A stretch of 64,000 nt of DNA. It comes from Mesodorylaimus sp. YZB2_4 (taxonomy: Eukaryota; Nematoda; Enoplea; Dorylaimida; Dorylaimidae). Of the stretch, positions 32,698 through 46,077 are shown piece by piece. The DNA is taken from contig JASANH010000850.1 of assembly GCA_030248295.1 (NCBI GenBank), forward strand, positions 248,001 through 312,000, read 5' to 3'. The notes beneath the pieces are model-generated. The model was not told where the DNA came from. It did no database searches and saw nothing but the letters and a program-made list of their open reading frames with translations. How positions within the stretch are numbered: the first letter of the stretch is position 1; each line of letters begins with the position of its first letter. The position numbers were made by a program, and so were the translations under genes.

Positions 32698-35600
32698 TTA
32701 TTTCTTCTTGAATAAATTTGGAACGTTTTCTTTATGCTGATCCATTTTATCCTTCAAATCACGAAATTTTGTCATCATCTTGATCTTCATTTCATCCACC
32801 GCGATCTCTGTTGGTCCAAGAGCACTCGGTTTCCTGAAACGCATTTAGCCATAGGATTTTGCCTTAGGCCTTCGTTCAAGAAAACGTACCTGTCACCGGG
32901 CGCAGCCATCAATACCTTATTCTCTAAATCACGAATTATCGATTTAGCAATCTGGAAATCGATAAATGTTTAACATGGGGTTTCAGAACAGGGGCCAATC
33001 TTACCTTCGCCCTCTCCACATCCAAATCCTTCAACAGTCCCTTCAGGCCGGGAAGAAAAGATTCGCTAACTGCATTCTGCGAGAGATAACAGCACGAGAG
33101 GGCGCTATACGCGTCGAATAATGAAGCGGCAATAATCGATTTCGAGTCACCATTGACGGACGCATTATTTCTGGCGCACATTATTGCCATCTGAGGCAAC
33201 ACAACTGAAATGAACACAGTTCTCGAATCCAGGCGTGGCGCCAATTCCCACTGGTGACTTACAATCGTCACGAAACTTCATATCCAAATTGGGAGCTGCT
33301 TGCGCGAACATTCTCAGAATCTGAACCGTGACGTCCGTATTCTGCGACTCTTCCAGCATAGCAGCCAATTGCATCCGTATTTTTTCCGTAATCTATAAAA
33401 CCCCTGCGCATTTGTCAAGTCCAAGAGGACCACGCCACAATGACTTACATCTTCGTGAGCAACACTCATTTCCAATGCGGCGCCAAATCCGGGCATTGTG
33501 GCAGCGCGGACTTGCCTGAAATAAATGTCCCAGTCAGAAATGCCCATTCCTTAGAAACCTGTACTTACGATTCACGATCCGAAGCCAATGTTATCAATGC
33601 TGGAACCAATTTGTTCCTGAGACATTGTTCATCATTCATCGAACGAACGAGACGAGAAAGAATCAAAGCGCACAGGCGCCGAACATTGACGACCTTGTGA
33701 GTGATTAGATCCCAAATCACGCTTAGAACTAACTCGCTATCAGGATAAGAAACGCTGAAAAACAGTATCGTCACTTTTCGAGACAGTGTCTAACGGCAAA
33801 TAATTACTACTAAACTTAAAATCCCAGCAGACCGGATTCGATTCCCGCTCGGCGTGAATGCTTTTTAATGCTATCTGAGTCATTTCTACTGTACTTTCAA
33901 AAATTTGTCAATTTTACCTAAGCTCTGAAAACGTCGCCAAAACCGAATTGTACGAGCTGCTAGCCTGAGCCACAGAAACTATGGCCGTTTTCAAAAACGA
34001 TTTCAATTCTTTCTTGTCATTGTCCTGAAAAATACACTCATTCTCGCAGTTACAGCAGAAACCCAGGAAATGGCACTTACTGTAAAATGAGCTCCGAGTA
34101 TACCCGCGGAATAAACGGGTAATGCCGCATGAGCGATGGCATATGTCGCCAGATCATACTTATCTAAAAGTCAAACCAACGTGCCAGCACTTGCAATGAT
34201 CAAAAGTAGCATCAAGTCATACCATTTACTTCCGATGGCAACGTCAATATGGCGGAAAATACAGGCCGAATTTTAGTCACGCTGACCCCGCGTCCAAATA
34301 TTTTTAGCGTATGACGAAAATAGCAAACACTGGTGTGAATAACTTTGCTCAAAGTAGGATCCAGTTTCGCCAAAACTGAAACTAGTTGCGGCATCCTATA
34401 AAGAGCACTAGTCAGTCACGACCTACTCGTCAAACCTGAATATTTTATTCTCACATCTCCTTGACAACGAAGTCAAATCGATCCCAAGTCTGATACCACT
34501 CTCGACTCGTATATTCATCATAAAGGGCTAGAAAATTCGCCAATTCTTTCCGATCTGGGATAAGCAGCGTCACATCGTCCAGAAGACCGTCAACAGTTGC
34601 GAATCGCGTCACTGAAAGAACCTTATCGTCTCATCAGACCAGCTACATCAAAAAGATGCGACTCACGTCCCAATTCTGCAGATCCACCCGCCGACACTTT
34701 TCCTGGCGCTGCATCAGTACAGTAGGGTCCGGAACGCAGAACACTCGAAAATAGCAATGCTGTGACATTGCGCAGGCATAAGAAATATGTGCACAATAGA
34801 TGCTCATTGGCTGCTTGATTGACGCCGCTGGTCTGCAAATGTACTAGAAGGTAAAGTCTCATCCAAATCTTGCTAGCTAAAAAATCGCGTGCCGTCTCAA
34901 GCTAGGCACGTTCTAACATCTAACGTCTCAACGCACCAGGACCAACTGGGATATCCTCTTCACAAACAAGCCAATCACGTTCGACTGCAAATGACCAAGC
35001 TCCATCGACCAATATGCCAAACAGGGAACCAAGACAGACCGAGCCATCTGTACAACTTGCTCACACGGATCGATCAACGATTTCTGCATCAGATCAAGCA
35101 TCTAGAAGACAAATCACACGTCATAAGTGACGGACACTTTAACACTAAACAGAACCCTCACTTGGCCAAACTTGTCCCGATCCTCCACGAAATTACATAC
35201 CACGCCCAAACTGCGCACAACCGCTTCTCGCACGAGCTCCGATTTATCCTCGGCCAGCATTTGTTGCAGCATTGATAGAATCAACGAGCTGGTGATGGAC
35301 GGCTGAAACATACACTGCGAAATAGTCACCGCAAAACCCATTGACTCCAATCCAAACACCATACCGGCAAGTAAGGAACAATCGAACCGCACGTTTCCGC
35401 CACCAGTAATCGTCTTTCCACATGCTTATGGTTCATCTGCTCCCAACATTGCGGCAAAAGCTCCGTTTCAGCTCGGACGGCACCAACTGATCTCACGTAA
35501 GCAATGCACCCCATAATCAATAGCTGCCTGAAAAACAACTCCCTTCAGATTTTTAGTTTTATCAATCAAACTCGCCCTTACCTTTGTTCGTCATCTGGAC

Positions 35601-37760
35601 GTTTTATCAAACCGAAATACGCGCTCAACAGCTGATCACGTATCTTCGCATCCGGGTGTAGAGCCGCTATAGCAAGAAGAGGAGCGATGATTTCCTGTAA
35701 GATAAGAGAATTGATACAAATTCCAAGGCAAATAGGAATTGATACAACTTTACCTCGCGCTTATTCAGCAAAACATTTGGAATAATTCGAGGAAGCGCCA
35801 CTGACAAAACATTCACTAGCTCTTCGTGTGATGATGGTAGTTGCGTTGCCTGGAAAAATCGTGCCTTCGTAATCAGCGATGAGTGCGAAATTTAAACCTT
35901 CGTCAGGAAAATTCTGGATTTGACTGATAGCGGACGGGTTCGTCTGCGTTGTTGCCAGAAGACCATTTCCTTGTGTTCATCCATGTCTCTCATGCGCCCT
36001 ACATTGCTGATTCTCGTGTTCAAATTGCATGCTGGCAGGCATTATCAGCCGGGATAAGAGGTGACGGGTCTCCCACTTGCTCGGACATACCTCAGCGTAA
36101 AGACGATTAGCGAACACACTTGGCGCTTTTACGATCATGGAAACGACTTTATCTTTCAACCATTGCGGCACATTTCTATAAGAACATTTCGTGTATGGCA
36201 CTGATATCAGGGGTAACACTCCAATAAAGAGAAGAGAGCTTACCTCCCTGGCTCCTTCTTGCCCGAATCGGTTCGGGTCACAGTCGGTTCTGATGGCACT
36301 AGCTCACATTGATTTGTCGATGCATTTCTCGCGGAAGTTTTAACAGCCATCTCTAGATCCCTGTAGCAAAAATTTTGCCTGTTCGTCTACAGTACATTTA
36401 TATGAAGCATAGAAACATACTGCTGCAATTGGCGCACTTGACTGGACAAGCGCTCGAGCTCGGTCTCCAACTGATGATTCCTCTCCATCAGAGCGGCGTT
36501 TTCTTCGTTCTAATCAAAAGCCTCAGACATAACACATGCTTGAAATCGGATTTCGACCGGAATGACTCACCAGTTTATTTAATAATTCGGTTTGATTGTC
36601 GTCAGATGGCTCGCAGAAAGGATTGTTTTCAAAAGTGATATTGGCAAATACGCAAGCATCTTTACGTTGGATATAGCCAGGTGTTCGGGAACAGAATTCA
36701 CGATACATCGTGTGAAGGTCAGCTGGCCTTGGGACGTTCAAACCGACGTCATCCCAGTCTTCAAAGTCCTAGAAAGTAAAAGGGTGTTCGCACCTACTCA
36801 GAGGAACTATCCTTTCCACTTCATTCTTACCTGATCGTCAACTTCATCCGAAAATGTCACAGCCGTTAATTTATGCTCGTTTTGCAAAAGGAATTCGTGA
36901 ACTAGAAAATTGATGGCACGTTTCTCATGCGGCTTTAATGGAACGTTTAATAAATTATGCCGCGTTTCAGAAGGGTAAATGCCTGAAGCTGACATGCCAC
37001 CCGCCGCACCGAATGGGTTAGTTAAAGTATCGTTTGATTCACCATCACGTGGCATTGTTCTTGTTTCTAAAAACATGAATGACAAATTGATCGAAGCTGG
37101 TCCGCAAATCAGAAAACCTAGAATTCACCAGAAGCTACTGTCAGCTGTTCCCGAAGCCCGCGAATGGTGTCTTTCGCTTTACGTAATTCAAATTCCAGAA
37201 CTAAAAAGCAACAAAATGGGTCAGAAAAAGGTCGATACTGCAGTAATACGAAACGTGCTCACCCGCAACACGATCATCCGCTTGTCGATCACCATCGTCC
37301 GAATATCGGGTGAAGTCCAACGAATCAAGGGTCTGAGCGCTAGACGTGCGAGCTAAAATGACTGCTGAACAGTAATGGGAGAACAATTAAATCTGACCTC
37401 CTTACGCAAAGTGGATGGTAAGAAATCCAGCCGATTTGATGCAATCGCCGATTCGAAGTGCACTGGATTGGAGAAATAATCGCGTAAGCGGCGCAGTTCT
37501 CGTCCAGATTCCAACAGTTCAGCATGAAATTCCAACGCAGTCAATACGAAGTTATCCTCTAATAATCGTTTAGCTATATAATCATGACTCAATGAGCTGG
37601 GCAAAGTGCTGTGTCGTCCGCCCTCAGGCTCGTCGGTGGTGTCGGCCACACGGCCACTCGTTGAAATCGGTATATTTTCGAGCATACTATGATCGACGTC
37701 GCTCTTCTTCCGACGTTCTTCGTCCGCATCTCCATCGTCTTCAAATGGATTCGTCGACAT
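32698..37760 (-). CDS. RELCH: RELCH (LisH/coiled-coil/HEAT-repeat protein)
   Basis: A many-exon minus-strand gene. Exon 1 (37760-37406) starts MSTNPFEDDG and holds a LisH-like motif (SHDYIAKRLLEDNFVLTALE) followed by LESGRELRRLRDYF. The exon near 37060-36840 carries the second conserved block (PHEKRAINFLVHEFLLQNEH and KLTAVTFSDEVDDQ). A coiled coil (MERNHQLETELERLSSQVRQ) lies near 36500-36425, and the remaining exons down to 32700 encode helical HEAT-type repeats. The last exon ends NVPNLFKKK. Human RELCH binds Rab11 and OSBP and tethers recycling endosomes to the trans-Golgi for cholesterol transfer. The order LisH, coiled coil, HEAT and the second block are family specific. Introns are 50-80 bases. 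The exact boundaries of the middle exons were not all resolved. Confidence 0.85.
33825..33865 (+). repeat. Box B-like tRNA-derived scrap in a RELCH intron
   Basis: GGATTCGATTCCCG near 33836-33849 resembles a T-arm with box B, but there is no box A or cloverleaf. It is probably a SINE remnant. Confidence 0.2.
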
Positions 37761-40067
37761 TGTCCTCCAAAAATCACTTCCTCCCACCACCAGCTGCGAC
37801 GATCTTCTGTCTTCGGCGGCCACTCTCCTTTTCTGGAAACATGCGCGCACACTTCTTGCAGGTTCTTTAGGCGTCCTACGCTTAAAGCCGCAAAACTCAA
37901 ATTTCCCACTGTTGTGGCAGGCAAGAAATTGGGATATGCCCGAATGCTCCCGGAAAACATAAACGCTGGAAAGCTTGACTGAAGCTACTCCATACTAGGT
38001 AGGAGTCCAATACTCAGCGTCTTCTCACGCAAGCGGTCAGTCTGCGCGTATGACCTTGAGACTGTGAATTGGCTAATTTCATTATGTCCATGCGACTGAG
38101 CAAACATCGCCCGCTTTGTTCATCGATAGAAGACGCAGTTGGAGAAAATTTATATGCACACAGATGGAGGCAGTGCCAGGACACGTGTCGTGGGCGAAGT
38201 GTTGGATTTCGCAGTAGGTGTTCTATGAGCAACACTTCCGCCAGGGACTGTGCGAGGCCTGACGTCCATCAGAACGCCGATCACAGACACAGAGACATAG
38301 GGACCAGAGACACATGCAGTAGATCACCTAATATTGCCCAGGTAGCTTGTATTGAAGGTGATCTGTGCCCGCGAGTTAGGAGATGATGAATTAACAGTAT
38401 GCACAATCTATGCAGGTCTAGAGTATGCTGCGGGTTTCAGAGACCTCCGATCACCTATATACCTTATTCCCCGATTACCGATCGATCTATTTTGTCCCGT
38501 GTCACGTGAGTGCGGGCAGCCAATCAGCGCGCGGCATGTGAATTTGGCGGGCAAGTGGGCGTCGGGCCCATTCTTGCCCGCCCTTTCATTCTTGCTGGTG
38601 CCGGGTCGAACCGCGGGGTCGAGGCGTGTTGTTCGTGGTTTGAACCGGCTCCTGCACCGACGACGACCTCGACATTGTTTCGGTCTACCCTACGTTTTGT
38701 GCGTAATTGGAAGAATATGGATTGGTGCTGCTAGTGGCTCGATTTTGTAGATTAGGCAAAGTCGTGGTCGAATTTCGAGTAATCATATTCCAAAGTTGTT
38801 TTGACTCGAAGGTAAGGTCTTACGTTGGTTCACCAAATGGAAACTTTAAAATTTGAATATGTACTTTCCTTTGCAAAACACGTTTTATCGTTCCGTTCAT
38901 AGGGGCATCGGTCGGTAATTTCCTACCCTCTGATTGACATGTCGTTGCAGTGTCTGGCTTGGTGTTGGCCTCTGGGGGAGGCAAGTTGGATGTCTGGGGA
39001 CAACCACTACACGCGCAATATCGTCTTTGTCTTTGTGCCTTTATCCTTGGGCGAATATCAAAGGTGCCACTACGGGTCGCCCATCTCAAGGTTGAGCATT
39101 GCCTGCCTCGTAGTAATAGTCAATAGTTACGTGGGAAATTAGAGATCGATTCGATTTTTTGAATACGATGCCGTACGCGTTGCATTTTACGCGCCTTTTT
39201 TGTTTCTTTGGTGCGTTCATGTCCATTTGTTTGCATGCTAACATGTGTCTTGGCTTTCACAGCTTTGATCCCATTGTACCCTGCCCTGCCTTTGGACGCA
39301 GCGTAGCACTAAAACATAACGAATCCTCACTTCTACAAAAACCTGCAAACGAGTTAAGTTGTTGAACTTTTTTTCTAAATGCGGGTATTTTAAGTGACAC
39401 TCAAATATCCAAATTTGTGATTTATGATGTTTGACAATGTCATTTTTTGCGGGACCTTAGTTGATGGAACGCCAGTTCCCGCCACGTCCTTTGGTGCGCT
39501 CACCAGTCGCGCCAGCTAACCTTGAATGTGTTCAAGCGCGAACTTTGGCGCCCAGATTTATTTTAATTCTGAACTCGAACTGGTCTGCCAGCTGACTGCC
39601 CCGCCGCCCTTTTGCCGCGCTCAGCTGTTATCGTATCCTTCATTATGGCCTGTCGGCATTGGGTGGGCGGGTGATACCAGCCAGCCACGCTGCCGCGTTC
39701 CTCCTTTCGTATTGGGCGGGAATGGTTGGTCAGTCGAAGAAATTGAATGGCCAGGGTGCTTCGGCACCCACAACTGCATCCTGGTTGTTCGCCTTGGTAT
39801 TTCCCAGACGGCACGAAAAAAACACGAGGACATGTTTGAGTGACTTGCTGGGTTTTCTGGCGGGAATAACAGCCTGTAAACATTGGAAGTGAAACACGCG
39901 CCGTTATTTGACAGCGTCGTTAGCTTATGGAAAACCCAACCATTTTGAATTTGCGACAGACTTCTCTTCCTTTGCATCATCGTTAGCGTGCCATCTGTAT
40001 TAGTTTCTTTGGCTCCTAGTTATGAGCTGATTGTCATATCTTCCCATTAATTTCATTTGTTTTCCAG
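37761..40067. other. Divergent promoter region RELCH / cyclin E
   Basis: About 2.3 kb between head-to-head genes. GC-rich in 38500-38700. Open frames on both strands lack motifs. Cyclin E probably has upstream noncoding sequence here, since a splice acceptor ends at 40067. Confidence 0.4.
40066..40067 (+). promoter_or_regulatory. 3' splice acceptor in the cyclin E 5' UTR
   Basis: TTTGTTTTCCAG ends at 40067, 75 bases before the cyclin E ATG. Either a trans-splice site or the end of a cis 5' UTR intron. Confidence 0.4.
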
Positions 40068-40142
40068 GTGCATCGCTGTGCCAGCAAAGTGGTATTTTCA
40101 AGTTGGCGACGAAAAAGATTCGAACGATAGGCGATCGGAATC

Positions 40143-41981
40143 ATGAACGATCAGAATCGATTCCGTCCGCCACTTCAGCAAACACAGCTCGATCAGTTCG
40201 CTTTTAGTGGAAGGAGTGCAAAGGTGAGCTGCATGTGGTGGAGTGAGGGAGGGACTCCATAGGTTTTGCAACCTCTGCGTATTCCGGGGGCTTTGATAGA
40301 CTTAACATGATGTTGCCACTTCGTTTACGATCGTCCGTGTGTAATCGTGCTGAAACCAGTCTTTGCTCAATGTCATTTGCAATTTGTTTCAGCGGTTGAG
40401 AGGTGCAGTCAGAACATGCGGGAAAGTGGAGAGCGATTGTACTGTGGTTGCCGAAAAGCCGAAGACTCTGCCATCGTCGTTTCGAGCACCACAGCCCGGC
40501 TATTGTTTCGCTATGCGTCAGGGTGGATCACCGTTGCCACCGCTGAAATGGGCCAATCGAGAAGAAGTGAGTTGGCCCACGGCATCTTACTGTATGACGT
40601 GGTGATGTTGATTTTCTAGGTGTGGAATCTAATGTGCTGGAAAGAAAACGTGTACAAGCGGGATCCGAATTTGCTTCAAAGGCATCCTCAGGTTTCGCCG
40701 AGAATGCGTTCAGTGTTGTTCGAATGGATGTCGGAGGCGAGTGTTTAGCCCTTATATAGCTTTGCCCCTGATGTAAAGTGCATGAAGACGTGTACGAGTA
40801 TGTTCTTCAGGTATGCGACGTGTACAAATTGCATCGAGAAACATTTTATTTGGCCATGGACTTCGTCGATCGCTTTCTGTCAGCGGAGCAACACGTTTTG
40901 AAATCTCATTTGCAGCTGGTCGGTATAACCGCTTTGTTTATCGCCGCAAAGTTGGAGGTATCTTGTTAGGTCACTTCCTGTGGCCCTTGTTGCTTAGTTG
41001 TGATAATATTTTTAGGAAATCTATCCACCTCCTTTGAAAGAATTTGCTTACGTGACTGACCAGGCTTGCACTGCGGAAGACATTTTAAGCTTGGAATTGT
41101 GGATGTTGAAGGTAATTTTGCACGTTGTTCGGAAATGCTGATTGCCTCTATTTATGATTGTTTTCGTTGCAGACGTTGAAGTGGGCTTTATCGCCAGTGA
41201 CGACCAATCATTGGCTCATGGTATACTTACAAGTCATTGCCAACGAGCTCAACTCTAATTTGGCGAGTACTGGAATCTTCGCGTGGCGAAATCGGGATTT
41301 CTTGATCCCTCAGTTCCAACGCATCCATTATCTTCGTTTGACGCAGGTGCGGTACCTTTCTGATTCGTGCAGTCTATCGCTAGGTCTAATTTGCTATACC
41401 ATTTTAGCTGACGGACCTGTGCTCGCTGGATGTGGGTGCACTTCGGTTTTCCTACAGCATTATCGCCGCTTCGGCCTTTTTTCATATTCTGCAACCCGAG
41501 AACTTGACGTTGTTGGTGTCTGGTGAGTCGAAGTGTGCGCATGTGATACAGCAGGTCGCACATGCCCATGTTTGTTCAGGTTATGCTTGGCCCGATTTGC
41601 AAGCGTGCATTTCGTGGATGGCTCCGTACGCTCAAGTGGTCAAAGAACAAGAAGTCCACGTCAAGTTGTTCTCCGACGTTCCTCAAGACGATATGCACAA
41701 TATTCAAGCGCACTTCGTTGGGATCGCTATGTTGGTAAGGTTCTTGCTAGTTGTCTATGTTGTGTCAGCAAATCACACGCGTGTGTTTTTAGGAAAGAGC
41801 GCAAGCATTGGCCATGGAATACAGTCACAATTGCGCATCGCCTCCTCCTAGTACATTCGCTGAGAATCGAGCTTTCGATATTTTTCCAACGCCGCCACGA
41901 AGCGGCGAGCGTCAACCGACGCATTTGAGTCGATTAAATCCCATTCCGATCGATTTCGTACCAGGCAAGCCGTGTTTATGA
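40143..41981 (+). CDS. cye-1: Cyclin E (G1/S cyclin)
   Basis: Nine exons. Exon 1 encodes [10 protein letters not shown]; exon 2 has a short basic-to-Pro stretch ending WANREE. The cyclin box begins with [20 protein letters not shown] and [12 protein letters not shown], then [20 protein letters not shown] and [14 protein letters not shown], and [16 protein letters not shown]. The second fold follows ([41 protein letters not shown]-type helix seen as [25 protein letters not shown]). The C-terminal tail contains TPPRSGER, a TPP phosphodegron-like site as in other E-type cyclins. MRxxLxxW and [12 protein letters not shown] distinguish it from cyclins A, B and D. It activates CDK2 at S-phase entry. 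One intron (after EWMSE, about 40740) uses a GC-AG pair. The order of the nine exons is collinear with human CCNE1. Confidence 0.96.
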
Positions 41982-42964
41982 CCTTTCGCTTAGTAAGCTA
42001 TCCCTAAGTCGCTGCACACTGCCTTTGTACCAAGATCTTTCTATCAATTTTGCTCCAAAGCATTCTTTTTTTGAGTCTGTATATGCAGAGAGTGCGCTTG
42101 GCGCTTGCTTATTTGCTCAAAATGCAAACCTGCCCTAATTCCCAAAAATTTTTGTTCAGTCTTTTTACACAACGGCTATCGTCCTATTTTAGGGCATCGG
42201 GTTGTTTTGGCGTGTGTGTAACCTATTGCAAAGGTTTTTGGTTTTGCTAACCTTATTCGCATTAGGTTTTATTTAATCTGCCCTTTTTATAATTTGCTTT
42301 TTCCTTGGATGCTTGCGTGTAATTCTTTAGCAGTTTGCCCTTTTTTCTCATGTCTTTGTTTTTGTAAGAAAGCAATGAAATTCATGACAGCAGAATGTTT
42401 TATGAACTTTGTTTGATCTCTTCTTTGTAATCAAATTATGCTTTTCTGACATCGGCACATTATCTTCGGCCTCTTTTTACTTTTGCAATGTTACGCTCAC
42501 TGGATTCGAATGACTTTTAATTGTGTTCAAGCTTTTTTACGTAGATAACACTGACAATGCTTGAAAAAGCTAAGGTTTTTTGCGAGCTGCAGTCTGCGCA
42601 ATTGGGAATGTGCTTTTTTGCTTTGCAATTTTGTGTGCTATGAATTGTATTCAAGAGGTTGACTAAACTATTCGAATACTAGGTATTGATTTAGGGAAAT
42701 GAGTGTAGGCGTGTCGAATAAGTAATGACTTGCTTGTCTGGGTATTTTCAGTTATGAAAATTGTGGAATTTGAGAATAAAACGACGTTCATTCAGTGGGT
42801 GTCGATGATGAAATTTGAAAGCGCACTCGCGCGTTGGTGTCTAAGCGTATGTTTGAACTTGGTGGGGGTGATGCGAAGGCCGTACAGTATGGTGCTGTGC
42901 AGGAATGGCCTGGCCATGAGGAATGGTTTGGGGACTGATTTGGTTCAGAAAGGAGTCTTGTTTC
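41982..42964. other. Intergenic, T-rich, cyclin E to MFSD12
   Basis: T-rich and AT-rich with no gene features. An in-frame open stretch runs upstream of the MFSD12 start from 42730, but it reads through an acceptor and lacks family similarity. Confidence 0.5.
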
Positions 42965-42966
42965 AG
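42965..42966 (+). promoter_or_regulatory. 3' splice acceptor 3 bases before MFSD12 ATG
   Basis: TCTTGTTTCAG ends at 42966 and the ATG is at 42970. This supports the downstream start and suggests trans-splicing. Confidence 0.5.
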
Positions 42967-42969
42967 AGA

Positions 42970-45764
42970 ATGAGCGCAACGAGGGAGAATGACGGGAACT
43001 CGGTGAATGGACGAGTGGAAGAGAATGGGACGGGCGAGGTGGCAGTGTCGAGACCATTGGCTTGGTACAAACGATTGGCTTACGGTGTTGGACATGTACA
43101 GAACGATTTGTGTGCCAGCATGTGGCTCACTTATTTGATCGTATTCTTGACCAAAGTGCTTGGATTTGATCCGTGAGTTAAGGGCCTTGAGGCAGGGGTA
43201 GAGGGGTGGCTCATGGTGGGTGGGTGGGATTCAGTTTCGGTGAATCTGACTAGTCGCGTGCATCAGTGCTGCAATTGTGTGGGCCTTTTGTGCTCCCCAG
43301 TCTAGTGATGCTTGGCCAAGTGACACGACCTTGGGGTGATGAGTGTCTGGTTTCAGTGGGCGTGCAGGCACGTTGGTGCTGATTGGTCAATTGACCGATG
43401 CCGTTGCCACGCCCTTGGTCGGATTAGAATCGGATCGAGTAGACATGTGGCCGTTTTGTATCAGGATCGGTCGACGTAGGTTGTGGCATATCTTTGGTAA
43501 GGATTTTAGCTTTGACAGGGTCTGTTGAATGGGGAGGGGGAGGTGTGGAATGCGGGCGTGGATACTTGACACATGGATCCATACCAGGGGTAATTTCACC
43601 GCCATTTCTTATGCTGTTTTTACGAAAAAACCTGCTAAAATGGCACATGTTACTCGTTTTCTATAAACCCTTCGTAGACATGCTTTTTTCGCCAGACTTC
43701 AGGGGTAGGGGTCTTTTACATGAGGTCAGAGGGAGCAAAACATGCACAGCCTCATGCCCACACGGTCTATGCTGGGTGAGGTCACTGTGATCCATATACG
43801 GGCATTTGATTTTAAGGCACAATTTGCGTCTCGCTTTCGTTTCCATTCCTTTTTCGTCGATGCTTTGCTTGTGACGTGAACGTGGGCCAGACATCGGACC
43901 TGGTCCAACTGGTCTACTACACTCCGTTTGTAGTCATTTTTCAAATCGGTTGGGCGAGTGTGCAGATCGCACATTTGGCTTTAATCCCAGAACTCTCGTC
44001 GTGTCAGCACGAAAGGATCACTTTGAATAGTATCCGGTAAATTGAGGTTTGGCTGCCCAACTTCCCCCTTACCTTGTTTTGTGTACTTAGGTATGGCTTC
44101 ACTGTCATTGCCAATATCGCCGTTTTCGTCGCCATGTGGGTTGTGCTGGGATATGACCCGCATCATCGCGATGTGACCCCGCACGACGAGACGTTCTTTT
44201 TGGTAAGGTATCGTTTTCTTCCGATGAAACTGGTGTTGGTCCTCCGGTCAGATACCCTCATGAGCAGGTGCTGCAAGTGGAGTCTAATGTTCCTTTGCTG
44301 TTACAGATCGTGGCAGTGAGTGTGGTCGTCGGTGGTCTGTTCTTCTCGTTCTTCTTTCAAATTTTCACAAAAGAACCTTTGCCTGCTCATATCCGCCTTC
44401 GTCGGGATGGTGCGAAAGAGGATGCGAATGGAGTTGTGCCTGATGTAGCTCCTAGTCAAACAATGACCTGGCGCGAATGGTTGAAGAATTTGCAGTTCTA
44501 TGAAGTGGGCTTGATGTAAGTCTTCTATGGTCGGTCACGTGGGATCGATTGGGGTATGAGCAATTGCTGTTCCAGGTACATGTGCTCGCGTCTATACACG
44601 AACATAACTCAAACCTATCTGCCCCTGTACATTCTCGAGACACAGCATTTCAACAAGGTAAGTAGAATGGGTGTGTGGGAAGGACCATGTGGCTGATGTG
44701 AGAACACACCGCCCGTTCGGATATAACTTTAAATCGGGGTGTTTCTGAAAATATAAAAGCCAATGAAGGAAGCATCTTTTTTTCGGCCTTTCGTTTTGAG
44801 AAGATGCATCAGGAAGAAGAAGACAAGTCTTGATTCCTGATGATTTCTTGTCTTGACAGAACTTCTAATAAAAACGGTGTCAACTTTTATTGGCTTGTTA
44901 ATTTCTTCGGAAATGGGTATCACATTGTAAGTTATATGCGTTTTTCCTTCACAGAGCTACATCGCCATTATCCCGCTGGTCGTGTACGTGAGCGGGTTCG
45001 CTGCGTCGTTTGCTCTCAGTTTTCAGATCGTCAGTCGACTCTTTGGCAGACGAGTAAATGACTGGGAGCTTAATGATGGCTGGCGGCAGTCAGGCCAAGG
45101 TCCCATTCCTTTCCAGGCGTGTAGCCTACTCGGCTTGGTGATCGGCGCTGGCTCGTGCGTTTGGCTGTGGTTTCACAATCTTCACGAACAAATCTTTGGT
45201 GTGAGCATCCTGCTGGGTGTGTCATCGACGATCATGATGGTGACTTCGTTGGCCATGGCCGCCGATTTGATAAACACCAGCACGGTAGGTGTGGAGATCA
45301 TTAGTTGAGGGTCCTCTCTAAAAGGAATATTTTTCAGGAGAGTGGCGCCTTTGTGTTCGGCGTGATGAGTTTCTTCGATAAAGTCTCTACCGGCATTGCT
45401 ATTCAGCTGGTCCAATGGTACCAGCCGCCTGAATGCCCGTAAGTAGGCCTTGGGTGTACGTAGTAGCTGAGTGGGTCCTTTGGTCACTGTTGTTATTTCA
45501 GACCGGACGTAGCCGACTGCTATCCCCGAGACCTGTACTTCCGGTACGTAATGGTCTTCGTGTCTGGCGGAGCCTTGATCATGGCCTCGTTCGCCTTAAT
45601 GTTATTGTGGCCGCAACAAATTGGACACCGTGGTCCGACAGGTAACCATCTGTTGGGCTGCAGTTATGGTTTCCTAATCATGGCTCCTGATTGTAGGAAA
45701 CGCAAATCAAGCGCAACCGAACGAAGATGACCAGGATCGATTGGTCGATGAGCTCGAGTCTTGA
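42970..45764 (+). CDS. MFSD12: MFSD12-type major facilitator transporter
   Basis: About ten exons. The first ends [20 protein letters not shown] with the family signature NDLCASMW. It is followed by [20 protein letters not shown], then [13 protein letters not shown] (exon from about 43820, acceptor TTTTAAG), [40 protein letters not shown], a central loop to [30 protein letters not shown], then [35 protein letters not shown] and [20 protein letters not shown], ending [12 protein letters not shown]. It is a twelve-helix protein. Human MFSD12 imports cysteine into lysosomes and melanosomes. The start at 42970 follows an acceptor directly. A 63-base segment near 45055-45117 is a frame-preserving candidate intron between GRR and ACSLLG; it could be retained. 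Pyridoxal kinase begins 313 bases after the stop, on the same strand. Confidence 0.93.
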
Positions 45765-46077
45765 ATAGTGCTATTCAGTCTTTCGCCTGAGGTTCTCATA
45801 TTCTGTGGTTATTTTGATATTTTCTTATTCAACGGGTGGTGCATATAGTGACATCGGGGTGTTGGTGCCTTTTTCTATTGGGTTTGGCATAATATATTGG
45901 AGCAGGGTGTTGGAGGTTTGCGAGAGAACTGGCAGGACAGTGGTCTTCTTTACCGAGTACTGCCATCGAGCTCATTCCTCTGTTCTACATTGATGCGATG
46001 TCTGCTGCGGGCGCGTTCAGTTTCTTTAGCATAACCCAGGTAGTGCACGAGAGACCCCTGGTTGTGGTTTGTAAGTA
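45765..46077. other. Short spacer MFSD12 / pyridoxal kinase
   Basis: 313 bases without an AATAAA. Acceptor-like GCGTTCAG and ACCCAG near 46020-46040 precede the PDXK start. This is compatible with an operon spacer. Confidence 0.35.

Noticed and set aside
38069-38734. Open frames between RELCH and cyclin E
   Set aside because: GC-rich promoter region; frames on both strands without homology or splice structure.
42730-42969. 80-residue N-terminal extension of MFSD12
   Set aside because: It runs across a TTTCAG acceptor three bases before the chosen ATG and has no family similarity.
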